64,000 bases of DNA from DASUPK01 sp963744105 (GTDB lineage Bacteria > Actinomycetota > Thermoleophilia > Solirubrobacterales > 70-9): positions 434,001-498,000 of the forward strand of contig CAVUSJ010000004.1 of the NCBI GenBank assembly GCA_963744105.1. The letters are read 5' to 3'. The position numbers were made by a program, and so were the translations under genes. Below the pieces are notes generated by a model. The model worked only from the letters and a program-made list of their open reading frames with translations, had not been told where the DNA came from and searched no databases. Positions 1 to 8,110 of this stretch are shown piece by piece (position 1 is the first letter of the stretch; each line of letters opens with the position of its first letter).

Positions 1-774
1 GACCCGCTTGGCGCCGCCCTGGAGGTAGTTGTCCATCATCTGGCCGACCCTGGAGCGGAAGATCGCCTCCCACGCCGGTCCGCAGCAGCTCACCTGCCGG
101 CCGTTGGGCCCCGGCATCGGATAGCCCTCGTTCGCGCCGATGAAGAGCACGACGGCGTCCGGATCGTCGTTCGCGGCCTGGCTCGAGGAGAGCTTGCCCC
201 AGTCCACCAGGCCGGTGTTGGAGATCCCGGTGGCCAGATGCGGATCGCGGGTGACCTGCACGCCGGCGCCCTGGTCGGCGAGCTTTCGCGCGATCTCGAT
301 GTCGAGCGGCGTCGACAGCGAGTCCCCGGTGACAAGCAGGTTGTGGAGTGGTTGGGGGGTGGTCGGAACGGGCGCCACCGGACGTCCCGCGCCGCCCGGG
401 GCCGCCCGGAAGCCCTGGCCGGAGAGCTGCTGGTCCGGCGAGAGCCATGAGGTCAGATCGCGCCGGGTGTCGGCGAGTGGAAGCCGGTCGGAGACCCAGC
501 CCGCCGGGCCGCCGATCGCCTTGACGATGTCCCTGCCAATCCCCGGCTTGAGCTCGTCGGCCGCCTTGCGCACCGAGCCGCCGGCGAAGATCAGCAGGAG
601 GACGGTCGTGAGGGTGACCGCCTTGACGGCCTCCCAGCCCGTGAAGCGCCGCAGGCCCCAGCGGTCGAACCGCCCCATCAGGCTGTCGTCGCCGTGCGGC
701 TCTCCCTCGCGGCCGGGACGGGCCTCGGCCTCCATCTCGGCGATCGTCTCGAATGTCTCCGGAGCCTTGGCCAT
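1..774 (-). CDS. SGNH/DUF459-like hydrolase, C-terminus cut off by window edge
   Basis: Open reading frame that runs off the left end; 258 residues are visible. It begins ATG directly after the stop of the upstream MBOAT gene (TAG ends at 775, ATG at 774), so the two are translationally coupled. An N-terminal cytoplasmic stretch is followed by one membrane helix (about residues 51-66) and a proline-rich linker (about 125-143). The SGNH domain follows: block I GDS at 150-152 (candidate nucleophile Ser152) and a GAN motif at 213-215, whose Asn fits the oxyanion hole. Block V (the Asp-His pair) should lie beyond the window edge. Known family context: SGNH proteins next to MBOAT acyltransferases move or remove acyl groups on extracellular polysaccharide. 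The membrane-anchored, exported topology fits this role; the substrate is unknown. Confidence 0.85.
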   Translation of the reverse strand, partial: MAKAPETFETIAEMEAEARPGREGEPHGDDSLMGRFDRWGLRRFTGWEAVKAVTLTTVLLLIFAGGSVRKAADELKPGIGRDIVKAIGGPAGWVSDRLPLADTRRDLTSWLSPDQQLSGQGFRAAPGGAGRPVAPVPTTPQPLHNLLVTGDSLSTPLDIEIARKLADQGAGVQVTRDPHLATGISNTGLVDWGKLSSSQAANDDPDAVVLFIGANEGYPMPGPNGRQVSCCGPAWEAIFRSRVGQMMDNYLQGGAKRV

Positions 775-2172
775 CTAGAAGCGGAAGTAGATGAAGGGAG
801 GGACGCCCTGGCTCGGCACGGTCGCGCCCACGATCAGAACGACGACGGCGAGCGCTGCGCCAAGGAGCAGCGGTTGCAGGCGGCCGAGGCGCAGCTCGAC
901 TCCCTCCATCGGGCGCTCCGGCAGCAGCTGCAGGCCGATCACGAGCACGATCGCCCCGACCACCGGCACCGAGTAGAGGGTTGCCGGCCCGGAGCGAACC
1001 AGCGCGGACATGTAGTCGCCGAAGAGGCTCAGGTCGGTCGAGCGGAAGAGGATCCACCCGACGACGATCAGGTTGAAGGTGACGAACCAGCGCAGCCAGC
1101 CGGGGAAGATGCGGCCGAGTCGCCCCCTGATCGCGTGCTCGGCCGAGAGGCCGGTCCCCTGGTACGCGCCCCAGGCGACGAAGTTCCAGGCCGCCCCGTG
1201 CCAGAGGCCGCCGAGGGCCATGGTCAGCATCAGGTTGACGTAGGTCCGGACCCGTCCCTTGCGGTTGCCGCCGAGGGGGATGTAGAGGTAGTCGCGCAGG
1301 AAGCGCGAGAGGGTCATGTGCCAGCGGCGCCAGAAGTCGCGGAAGCCGGTGGCGCGGTAGGGGCTGTTGAAGTTCTGGGGGAAGACGAAGCCCATCAGCA
1401 GCGCGAGCCCGATCGCCATGTCCGTGTAACCGGAGAAGTCGCAGAAGATCTGGGCCGCGTAGGCGTAGGCGGCGAGGATCGCGTCCGGCGCGCTGTAGGC
1501 CTGCGGCACCGCGAAGACCTTGTCCACGACCTCGCGGGCGAGGTAGTCGGCGATCATCACCTTCTTGATCAGCCCGAGGGCGATCAGCGTCAGCCCCGCG
1601 CCGACCGCCACCCGGTCGGGATCCCTCGGCTTCTTGAGCTGAGGAAGGAACTCGCTGGCCCGGACGATCGGCCCGGCGACGAGGTGGGGGAAGAAGCTCA
1701 GGTAGATCGCAGCGTCGAGCAGCGAGGCGGGCTCCGTCTGCCGCCGCTTCACGTCGACGACGTAGGTGACAGCCTGGAAGCTGAAGAAGCTGACGCCGAC
1801 GGGGAGCGCGATCGTCACCAGCGGCAGCGGCATGCCCAGGCCGATCGAGTCGAGCACGTCGGAGACGTCCGTGACGAAGAAGCCGTAGTACTTGAAGACG
1901 GCCAGGATGCCGAGGTCGAAGACGACGCCTCCCGCAGTGAACCACTTCCGCAGGCGCTCGTCCTCGGTCCGGTGGATTGCCACGACCGCGAGCTGGCTGA
2001 CGAGGGTGATCGCTGCGAGCAGCAGGCAGAAGCGCGGATCGGCCGCCGCGTAGAAGACATAACTTGCGACGACGATGAACGGCTTCCAGAGCTGCTCGCG
2101 GGGCATCAGCGCCCAGGAGAGGGCCAGGACGATCGGAAAGAAGATCGCGAATTCGACTGTCGGGAAGAGCAC
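775..2172 (-). CDS. MBOAT family O-acyltransferase (AlgI-like)
   Basis: Polytopic membrane O-acyltransferase of 465 residues, predicted to transfer acyl (usually acetyl) groups across the membrane to exported polysaccharide. The usual AlgI-type beginning (LFPTVEFAIFF) is reached with a GTG start at 2172; a longer frame upstream would overlap the divergent gene and has no family similarity. Hallmarks are the NFNSPYRATGFRDFWRRWH stretch around residues 268-285 and the catalytic-type histidine in LWHG (His325). Many hydrophobic helices span the protein. It is followed with no gap by the SGNH gene at 774 and faces a second SGNH gene at 2195, so the locus looks like a dedicated acylation module. 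Family assignment is secure; the acceptor glycan cannot be read from the sequence. Confidence 0.93.
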   Translation of the reverse strand: MLFPTVEFAIFFPIVLALSWALMPREQLWKPFIVVASYVFYAAADPRFCLLLAAITLVSQLAVVAIHRTEDERLRKWFTAGGVVFDLGILAVFKYYGFFVTDVSDVLDSIGLGMPLPLVTIALPVGVSFFSFQAVTYVVDVKRRQTEPASLLDAAIYLSFFPHLVAGPIVRASEFLPQLKKPRDPDRVAVGAGLTLIALGLIKKVMIADYLAREVVDKVFAVPQAYSAPDAILAAYAYAAQIFCDFSGYTDMAIGLALLMGFVFPQNFNSPYRATGFRDFWRRWHMTLSRFLRDYLYIPLGGNRKGRVRTYVNLMLTMALGGLWHGAAWNFVAWGAYQGTGLSAEHAIRGRLGRIFPGWLRWFVTFNLIVVGWILFRSTDLSLFGDYMSALVRSGPATLYSVPVVGAIVLVIGLQLLPERPMEGVELRLGRLQPLLLGAALAVVVLIVGATVPSQGVPPFIYFRF

Positions 2173-2194
2173 GGGCGTCAGCCTAGGGATCGCG

Positions 2195-2773
2195 TTGGCG
2201 ACGACCTTGGTCGCCCTTGTGACGTTGGTTGCGGCCCCGGTCGCGAGCGCCGGCTGCGGCGGGGTGGAGGTCGCGACCCCCAAGCACAAGGTCGCGCCGC
2301 GCCCGCCGCTCGCGATCGGCGACTCGTCGATGCTGCTGGCCCTGCCGGCTCTGGCGCGCGTCGGCTACAAGGCCAACGCGCGGGGCTGTCGCCAGTTCAC
2401 GGAGGGCCTGCGGCTGCTGCGGGATGCTCGCCGCGCCCATCAGCTCCCGCACCTCGTCGTCCTGGCGCTCGGCGCGGACGCCTCCGTCACCGCAGCGCAG
2501 ATCGACCAGGCGAAGAAGATCCTGGGGCCGAAGCGAAAGCTCGGGCTGGTGACGCCGCGCGAGCTGGGCGGCGGCGAGTCCAATGACGCGCAGGTGATCC
2601 GGAACGCCGGCCAGCGCGACCCCGACCGGGTCAAGGTCCTCGATTGGGTCCACTACTCCGCCGGCCACAGCAACTGGTTCCAGCCGGACGGCCTCCATCT
2701 CACCTTCACCGGCGCCAAGGCCTTCGCGCGGCTGCTCAAGAGGCTGATCCCGCTGGCAAAGCCGCAGCGCTAG
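2195..2773 (+). CDS. secreted SGNH-like protein with altered block III
   Basis: Short exported protein (192 residues from a TTG at 2195, preceded by an AGGG at suitable spacing). An in-frame ATG at 2075 would overlap the divergent MBOAT gene. A hydrophobic signal segment ends near ASA (residues 17-19). SGNH landmarks are GDSS (Ser44), GAD at 93-95 where the family usually has G-x-N, and D165-x-x-H168 for the catalytic Asp/His. It is paralogous to the gene at 4417-5070 (shared GDS, N-A-R-G-C-R, K-x-x-LGLVT and VLDWV-Y segments). The Asn-to-Asp change in the oxyanion position suggests altered or lost hydrolysis. Its stop overlaps the stop of the convergent beta-helix gene within one CTAG. The start is uncertain; the reading frame is not. 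Confidence 0.78.
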   Translation: MATTLVALVTLVAAPVASAGCGGVEVATPKHKVAPRPPLAIGDSSMLLALPALARVGYKANARGCRQFTEGLRLLRDARRAHQLPHLVVLALGADASVTAAQIDQAKKILGPKRKLGLVTPRELGGGESNDAQVIRNAGQRDPDRVKVLDWVHYSAGHSNWFQPDGLHLTFTGAKAFARLLKRLIPLAKPQR

Positions 2774-4383
2774 AGGGGCAGCCTCCCTGCGCGCTTCCTG
2801 CACTTCTTGCGTGCCCGGGCGGACTTCTTCTTCTTGCACTTCTTGAGAGCCGCCGCACGCTGGCCGGTGGGCGCAGCTACGACCGTGGCGGTCGCACGCG
2901 CATGCAGGTTGGTGGAGTCGGTGACGGTGAGGGTTCCGGTATGGCTTCCCGGCGCGGTGAAGACGTGCGAGGCAATCGGGCCGGTCGCCGTGGTGCCGTC
3001 ATCGAACGTCCACGCGTATCCGATGGTGTCGCCTGGGTCCGGATCGCTCGAGGCGGTTCCGTCGAATGTCACCGCCTGGCCGGCCATGACCGACCCGGGG
3101 CTCACCGTCGCCGCCGCGCTCGGAGGTCGCCGCTGGTACTCGAATGCGCCCACGTCGAGCCTGCCGTTCACGACGCGCGTCAGGCCGTCCAGGTCGGTGG
3201 AGCCGCCGCTGTTCGTCGGGTTGCCGAGGTCGAGCAGGGGTGAGTCGAAGCGCAGCCGGAAGTCCTGTGCGGCGGCGTTGACGAACGTGGGGTCGACGCG
3301 CATGACGGAGGTCTCGGTCAGCGAGCCAGCGCTCCCAGCGATTGACCCGGTGAAGTCGGGGTAATCCGAGTAGCTCGTTACGACATTCGGGGTGCCGCCG
3401 CTCGGGCCGTTTCCGTCCCGAAAGATCGAGAAGGACGGGTTGTCGATGATCGAGCTGTCGAGGTTGATCGTCGCGGTCCTGCCGCTGGTCGCGCACTCGT
3501 CGTATAGACCGTAGAGGGGGGCGCCGGTGATGGTGACGTTGCGCAACGTGCTGGTCCCGTCCAGTGCAGCGAGGCAGAAAGTGTGTACGCCGGTCCCGTT
3601 GGTCTGGATGAGGATGTCATCGGCCGTCAGCGAGGTTCCTTTGGTGTAGATGCCGGCGTTGCCGCCAGTCGCGTCGATGCGGTCCCGCCGCGCGGTGATC
3701 GTGGTCGGCGTCGACGAGGCGTCGCCGTAGATCCCGTAGTAGCCCGACAGGGTCGAGTCGGCGATCGTCCCGCTCCCGTCGGCGATGACGCGGACCGCGG
3801 CCACACCGCCTATGCCCTGCGGCACCGACACGGTCGAGTGCTGAAGCGTGCCGGTCTGGAAGAAGACCCCCATTGAGCCCCCGTTGACGGTCAGTGGCGT
3901 AGTGACGGCGACGTGATCGATGTCCGCGCCTATGGCGAAGATCCCGGTGCTCTGCCCGCTTCCTGACGCTCCGGGCAGGTGGACGGCGAGATCGCTGATG
4001 GTCGAGCCCCCGCCAGATGCCATCTCGACATCCAGCGTCGTGACGCTGGTGCCATTGACGTTCGGCGCCGTCAGGATCGTCTGGTTCTGACCCGCCCCGA
4101 CCAGCTGCACAGTGTTGCCCGCGATGCCGCTGTACGTGAACCCGCCCGGCCCCGCGGCCTGAAACGTCCCGGGCCCCACCTGCACCGTGTCGTCGCCGCC
4201 ATTGCCGGCAGCTGCGGTCAGGGCGGACTGGACGTCCGGTTGCGACACGCCGCCGCCGGTCACGCAGCCGGGGTTGGCCACGCAGTAGGTGAGGCCCCAG
4301 GCATTCGACGCGGCCGCGCTGCTCGCCCACATGATCCCCAGTGTCAAGGCGGCCATCCCGGCCGCCCGCCTACTGACGCCCAC
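2770..4383 (-). CDS. secreted right-handed beta-helix protein with PKD domain and Lys/Arg-rich tail
   Basis: Large exported protein of 537 residues (GTG start). A signal peptide occupies about residues 1-28. The body is rich in Gly, Thr, Ser and short repeated T-I/V-x-D-S turns typical of pectin-lyase-like parallel beta-helices, with a choice-of-anchor style ending (DVGAFEYQ near 415). A PKD/Ig-like domain follows at about 425-510, with the diagnostic FDGTASSDPD and YAWTFDDG segments. The extreme C-terminus is a basic tail with alternating KKCKKKK and RKKCRKR runs. No catalytic residues are evident, so it may bind or decorate surface glycan rather than cleave it. Lysine-rich tails also occur on the S15-like protein at 12662-14929, suggesting a common cell-wall retention mode in this organism (inference). 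Confidence 0.82.
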   Translation of the reverse strand: MGVSRRAAGMAALTLGIMWASSAAASNAWGLTYCVANPGCVTGGGVSQPDVQSALTAAAGNGGDDTVQVGPGTFQAAGPGGFTYSGIAGNTVQLVGAGQNQTILTAPNVNGTSVTTLDVEMASGGGSTISDLAVHLPGASGSGQSTGIFAIGADIDHVAVTTPLTVNGGSMGVFFQTGTLQHSTVSVPQGIGGVAAVRVIADGSGTIADSTLSGYYGIYGDASSTPTTITARRDRIDATGGNAGIYTKGTSLTADDILIQTNGTGVHTFCLAALDGTSTLRNVTITGAPLYGLYDECATSGRTATINLDSSIIDNPSFSIFRDGNGPSGGTPNVVTSYSDYPDFTGSIAGSAGSLTETSVMRVDPTFVNAAAQDFRLRFDSPLLDLGNPTNSGGSTDLDGLTRVVNGRLDVGAFEYQRRPPSAAATVSPGSVMAGQAVTFDGTASSDPDPGDTIGYAWTFDDGTTATGPIASHVFTAPGSHTGTLTVTDSTNLHARATATVVAAPTGQRAAALKKCKKKKSARARKKCRKRAGRLPL

Positions 4384-4416
4384 CTCGGGCAGTCTAGACC
4401 TCGGCGGCTGGGCCGC

Positions 4417-5070
4417 CTACGGGAATTTGCCGTTTCGTGCCAGCGGAAGCGCCTGAGCGAGGAACTGCGCGTAGGCGTCGGCTCCGGTGAAGTTGGGGTG
4501 GAAGAGATCCGGCAGGAACCAGGCGCCCGGGGTCGGCTCGGCGGCGTGGTGGGGAAGGCTGTACTTCACCCAGTCGAGGACGAAGATCTGGTGCCGGTGC
4601 TGCTTCGCCGCCTTGAAGAGAACGTTCGTGTCGGGCGCGGGCGGCTCGCCGGTGTCGGCGTTGTAAGCCGTGACCAGGCCAAGGACCCGCTTGCGGCCTA
4701 GCACGTCGAGGGCGTCGTTGATCAGCCCGGGATTGACGCCGCCGTTGCCGTAGGCATTGATCATCACCAGGTGGGGAAGGTGTCCCTTCGCCTTCAGCTT
4801 CCGCGCGATATTGACCGCCTCCTTGAAGCCGCGGCAGCCCCTTGCGTTGACCGAGTACCCGACGGCGTTCAGGTTCGGGATCGGCAGGATCATGGTCGAG
4901 TCGCCGATCGCTACCGGCGCACGGCCCTTCGGGTTGGGGTCGCTGCTCGCCGTGCCCTGGTGGACCTTCTTGCAGCCGAAGGCTGGCTCACCGGAGCCTT
5001 GTGCACTGCCGGCGAGCGCCCCGAGCAGGCAGAGTGCGACGAGCGCGGCTGTTCCCTGGCGAAGCCGCAT
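4417..5070 (-). CDS. secreted SGNH-like hydrolase
   Basis: Exported protein of 217 residues with a signal peptide (about 1-24). SGNH motifs are complete: GDS at 56-58 (nucleophile Ser58), G108-N109 in block III, and D188-L-F-H191 for the catalytic dyad. It is the paralogue of the protein encoded at 2195-2773 but keeps the canonical Asn. Probable role: acyl transfer or deacylation of extracellular glycan together with the MBOAT protein at 775-2172. It lies in the same orientation as, and 33 bp upstream of the ORF at, the beta-helix gene, so these may be co-transcribed. Substrate unknown. Confidence 0.85.
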   Translation of the reverse strand: MRLRQGTAALVALCLLGALAGSAQGSGEPAFGCKKVHQGTASSDPNPKGRAPVAIGDSTMILPIPNLNAVGYSVNARGCRGFKEAVNIARKLKAKGHLPHLVMINAYGNGGVNPGLINDALDVLGRKRVLGLVTAYNADTGEPPAPDTNVLFKAAKQHRHQIFVLDWVKYSLPHHAAEPTPGAWFLPDLFHPNFTGADAYAQFLAQALPLARNGKFP

Positions 5071-5094
5071 GGCCCCGCGAAGTCTACGGAGAGA

Positions 5095-5952
5095 TCAGTT
5101 GACCACGACCGCGGCCTCGGCGGACGTCGCCGGCTCGGTTCCGCCGCCGCCCCGGGCACTGATCGATTCCTCGCGTGTGAGGCGGTGTGCGAGATAGACG
5201 GGAATGATCGAGATCAGTACGACGATCACCGCGACCACGTTCGTGATCGGCAGCTGCTGGCCCCGGAAGAGGTTGTCGAGGATCCAGACGGGCAGGGTCT
5301 GCTGGCCTCCGCCGAGAGTGAACGTGGTGACGATGATCTCGTCGAACGAGAGCGCGAAGGCGAGCAGCGCGCCTGCGACGAGGGCAGTCTGCATGTTGGG
5401 CAGCGTGATGTGACGGAAGGTCTGCCAGGTGTGGGCGCCGAGGTCTGCCGAGGCCTCTTCGAGATTGGCGGACACCCGTCTGAGACGGGCGATCACGTTG
5501 TTGTAGATGACGACGATGCAGAAGGTGGCGTGCGCGACGATCACCGTGAACAGCCCGAGCGTCACGCCGAGCACCTGCGTGAAGGTGTCGCTCAGGGCGA
5601 GGCCGGTGACGATGCCGGGGAGCGCGATCGGGATCACCACCAGGAACGAGACGGTCTCCCGGCCGAAGAAGCGATGGCGCGCGACCGCGAACGAGGCGAG
5701 CGTGCCGAGGACCAGCGCGATGCCAGTCGCCGCCACGCCCACCTTGACCGAGGTGAAGAAGGCGGTGCGCGCGGCGTGGTCGCGGATGGCGTCGCCGAAC
5801 CAGTGGGTCGTCACGCTGTCCAGCGGCCACTTCAGGGTCGTTCCCCCGTTGAACGCATAGATCGCGATCACGATCAGCGGGATGTAGATGAAGGCGAGCG
5901 TGATCCCGACGCCGACGCGCAGCAGGTTCCTGTATTTCGGAGAGAAGGTCAT
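5095..5952 (-). CDS. potC: ABC transporter permease, spermidine/putrescine type (PotC-like)
   Basis: Inner-membrane permease of 285 residues from the ATG at 5952, 4 nt after the stop of the preceding permease. An upstream in-frame start would overlap that gene. It has about six hydrophobic helices and the EAA-loop region typical of binding-protein-dependent permeases (EEASADLGAHTWQTFRHITLP, about 155-175), which contacts the ATPase. The N-terminal I-Y-I-P-L and A-F-N-G-G segments match PotC/YdcV-type subunits. It is the last gene of the operon potA-potD-potB-potC. Import of polyamines or a related cation is inferred from family resemblance only. Confidence 0.92.
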   Translation of the reverse strand: MTFSPKYRNLLRVGVGITLAFIYIPLIVIAIYAFNGGTTLKWPLDSVTTHWFGDAIRDHAARTAFFTSVKVGVAATGIALVLGTLASFAVARHRFFGRETVSFLVVIPIALPGIVTGLALSDTFTQVLGVTLGLFTVIVAHATFCIVVIYNNVIARLRRVSANLEEASADLGAHTWQTFRHITLPNMQTALVAGALLAFALSFDEIIVTTFTLGGGQQTLPVWILDNLFRGQQLPITNVVAVIVVLISIIPVYLAHRLTREESISARGGGGTEPATSAEAAVVVN

Positions 5953-5956
5953 CGGC

Positions 5957-6856
5957 TCACAGGTGCTCGAAAGCGCCAAGGCGGCGCGCGGTCAGCAGGT
6001 AGACGACCATCACCACGATCGGGACGGTCGCGAACGCGGATGCCAGGGGCAGGTTGTTTGTGTGGCTGGTGAAGACGACGTTCCCGATGAACTGGGTGTC
6101 GGGGGAGACCAGCGAGGGCGTGATGTAGTCGCCCAGGGTCAGCGAGAAGGTGAAGATCGATCCGGCGACGACCGCCGGGAAGGCGAGCGGCAGGATCACG
6201 CGCCGGAAGGTGAGGAACGGCTTCGCGCCGAGGTCCTCGGATGCGGAGAGCAGCGAGTCGGGAATGCGCTCGAGCCCCGCATAGATCGGCAGGATCATGT
6301 ACGGGAGCCAGAGGTAGCTCTCCACGATCCAGACGGCCGTGGCGCCGAAGCCGGGGCCGTTGACGCCGAGCGGGTCGAGGGCCCAGTTGATCAGGCCGTT
6401 CGCGCCCAGCATCGTCTGCCAGGCGTAGACCTTGACCAGGTAGAAGGACCAGAGCGGCATCAGCACCGCGACGATCAGGAAGCCCTTTGCCCTGGGCGAG
6501 GCGAACTTCGCCATGTAGAAGGCGATCGGGAAGGCGAGCAGCACGTCCGTCACCGTGACGGCGGACGCGATCCCGATGGTCCGGAACGCCACCGTCCGGT
6601 AGACGTCGGTGTTCCAGAGTTCCTTGTAGTTGTCGAAGGTGAAGCCCTTGATCAGCTCGCCGCTGAGCGCGTCGACGCTCCAGAACGAGGCGATCAGGAG
6701 AACCGCGAGCGAGCCGAGGTAGAGGATGACCAGCCAGGCGAGCGGGCCGCTCAGCAGCGCTCCCACCTGGAGCCGGGAGCGGCCATGGAAGAGGTCGGCG
6801 AGCCTGCGGCTCGCCGACCTCCTTCGCGATCCGGCTGTTACGCCGGCCGCTTCCAC
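5957..6856 (-). CDS. potB: ABC transporter permease, spermidine/putrescine type (PotB-like)
   Basis: First permease subunit, 299 residues, GTG start at 6856, 27 bp after the binding-protein gene. It has six predicted membrane helices. The EAA loop is visible as SEDLGAKPFLTFRRVILPLA (about residues 210-229), and the GDYITPSLV segment is typical of PotB/PotH subunits. It should form the heterodimeric channel with the following PotC-like subunit. The order ATPase, binding protein, permease B, permease C is a common arrangement for polyamine-type importers. Confidence 0.92.
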   Translation of the reverse strand: MEAAGVTAGSRRRSASRRLADLFHGRSRLQVGALLSGPLAWLVILYLGSLAVLLIASFWSVDALSGELIKGFTFDNYKELWNTDVYRTVAFRTIGIASAVTVTDVLLAFPIAFYMAKFASPRAKGFLIVAVLMPLWSFYLVKVYAWQTMLGANGLINWALDPLGVNGPGFGATAVWIVESYLWLPYMILPIYAGLERIPDSLLSASEDLGAKPFLTFRRVILPLAFPAVVAGSIFTFSLTLGDYITPSLVSPDTQFIGNVVFTSHTNNLPLASAFATVPIVVMVVYLLTARRLGAFEHL

Positions 6857-6883
6857 GGCACGTGAATCATCAGGCGACCCAGG

Positions 6884-8110
6884 TCAGCCCTTGATCTGGG
6901 TCCATGCAGCGGACCAGTCGTTGTAGTCCTTGCACGTGTCGCCGCGGCTATCGCCGCAGTCCGCAACCGGAACCTTCCAGTAGTACGTGTTCTTCCAGAA
7001 GTTCGGATCCGCTGCGTGGTACTCGTCGCAGAACTTCGGATCCGCCGGCAGGCCGTCTGCCTTCGCTGCAGCGGTCAACGTGGATGGATCGCACGACTTG
7101 CTCTGGGCCGGTGCCTCACCGAAGTACTGAGCGACCTCGGCGTTGGCCTGGGGCGAGACGATGAAATTCATCCACTTGTACATGCAGTTCGGATGAGCCG
7201 CGTTCTTCGCGATCATCCAGGTGTCGGACCAGCCCGTTGCGCCCTCGGTCGGCTGGAACCCGGTCGAGGCTCCCGGAGCCTGCATCGGCTGCTTGTCGGC
7301 CAGCAGCGCGAAGTACTGGTACTGCCAGGTCGTTCCGACCACCACGTCTCCGTTGGAGAACGAGTTGATCTGCTTCGCGGCGTCCGACCAGTACTCGCCG
7401 ACGTACGGATGCTGCTGCTTGAGCAGGTCGACCGCAGCGTTGAACTGCTTGTCGTCGAGCTCGTAGGGATCGGTGATCCCCAGGTCGGGCTGGTGGGCCT
7501 TCAGGTACACGGCGGCGTCCGCGATGTAGATCGGATCGTCGTACACGCTGATCTTGCCCTTGTACTTGGCCGCCTGGGCCGGATCGAGCATCACCGACCA
7601 CGACGTCGGGTTGGGCTTGACGTCGTTCGAATTCGACATCAAGAGGTTCGCCCCGCGTCCGTGCGGGATCCCGTAGGGCTTCCCGTCGAACGTGTTGTAG
7701 GGCTGGTTCTTGAGGTCGTCGAAGATCGTCGCGTAGTTCGGCACCAGGTCGGTGTTCACCGGGGCGACGTCGCCGCCGGAGACGAGCTTCGCGGTCGCGT
7801 TGCCCGACGCCGAGACGCCATCCCACTGGCCGGTGCGCATCAGGTCGACCATCTCGTCCGAGGTGCCGGCCTCCTTCAGATTGATCTGGCAGCCCGTCTG
7901 CTTCTCGAAGTCGGACTTCCACGGGTCGGCCACGTATCCGGGCCACGCGACGAGGTTCAACTTCCCCTCACCGGCCCCGACGGACTTCTGGGCGGTTCCG
8001 TTGTCGCTACTACTGCTGCCGCCGCAGCCTGCGATCACCAACATGGTGGCGGCGAGCCCTCCGACGATCGCGGCGGGCAGCCAGGCGGAGCGAGCTTTGA
8101 GTCTGCTCAC
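6884..8110 (-). CDS. potD: extracellular solute-binding lipoprotein (PotD-like)
   Basis: Substrate-binding lipoprotein of 408 residues. The start is GTG at 8110: it overlaps the upstream ATPase stop as GTGA and follows a strong GGAGGAAGG ribosome-binding site. A longer reading frame has no site. The signal sequence carries a lipobox I-A-G-C with the lipidated Cys at residue 29, followed by a Ser-rich linker. The mature part resembles the PotD/spermidine-putrescine binding family: an early W-P-G-Y segment, a later TGWSDTWMIAKNA segment and M-Y-K-W-M-N-F. Several Cys near the C-terminus (C-D-P, F-C-D, D-C-G, D-T-C-K) may form disulfides, unusual for classical PotD. The exact ligand is not determined. 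Confidence 0.92.
   Translation of the reverse strand: MSRLKARSAWLPAAIVGGLAATMLVIAGCGGSSSSDNGTAQKSVGAGEGKLNLVAWPGYVADPWKSDFEKQTGCQINLKEAGTSDEMVDLMRTGQWDGVSASGNATAKLVSGGDVAPVNTDLVPNYATIFDDLKNQPYNTFDGKPYGIPHGRGANLLMSNSNDVKPNPTSWSVMLDPAQAAKYKGKISVYDDPIYIADAAVYLKAHQPDLGITDPYELDDKQFNAAVDLLKQQHPYVGEYWSDAAKQINSFSNGDVVVGTTWQYQYFALLADKQPMQAPGASTGFQPTEGATGWSDTWMIAKNAAHPNCMYKWMNFIVSPQANAEVAQYFGEAPAQSKSCDPSTLTAAAKADGLPADPKFCDEYHAADPNFWKNTYYWKVPVADCGDSRGDTCKDYNDWSAAWTQIKG

Noticed and set aside
694..2586. Long plus-strand frame of 630 codons opposite the MBOAT gene
   Set aside because: Asp/Arg/Glu-rich composition typical of the antisense of GC-rich genes; the minus strand encodes a clear MBOAT protein with conserved motifs.
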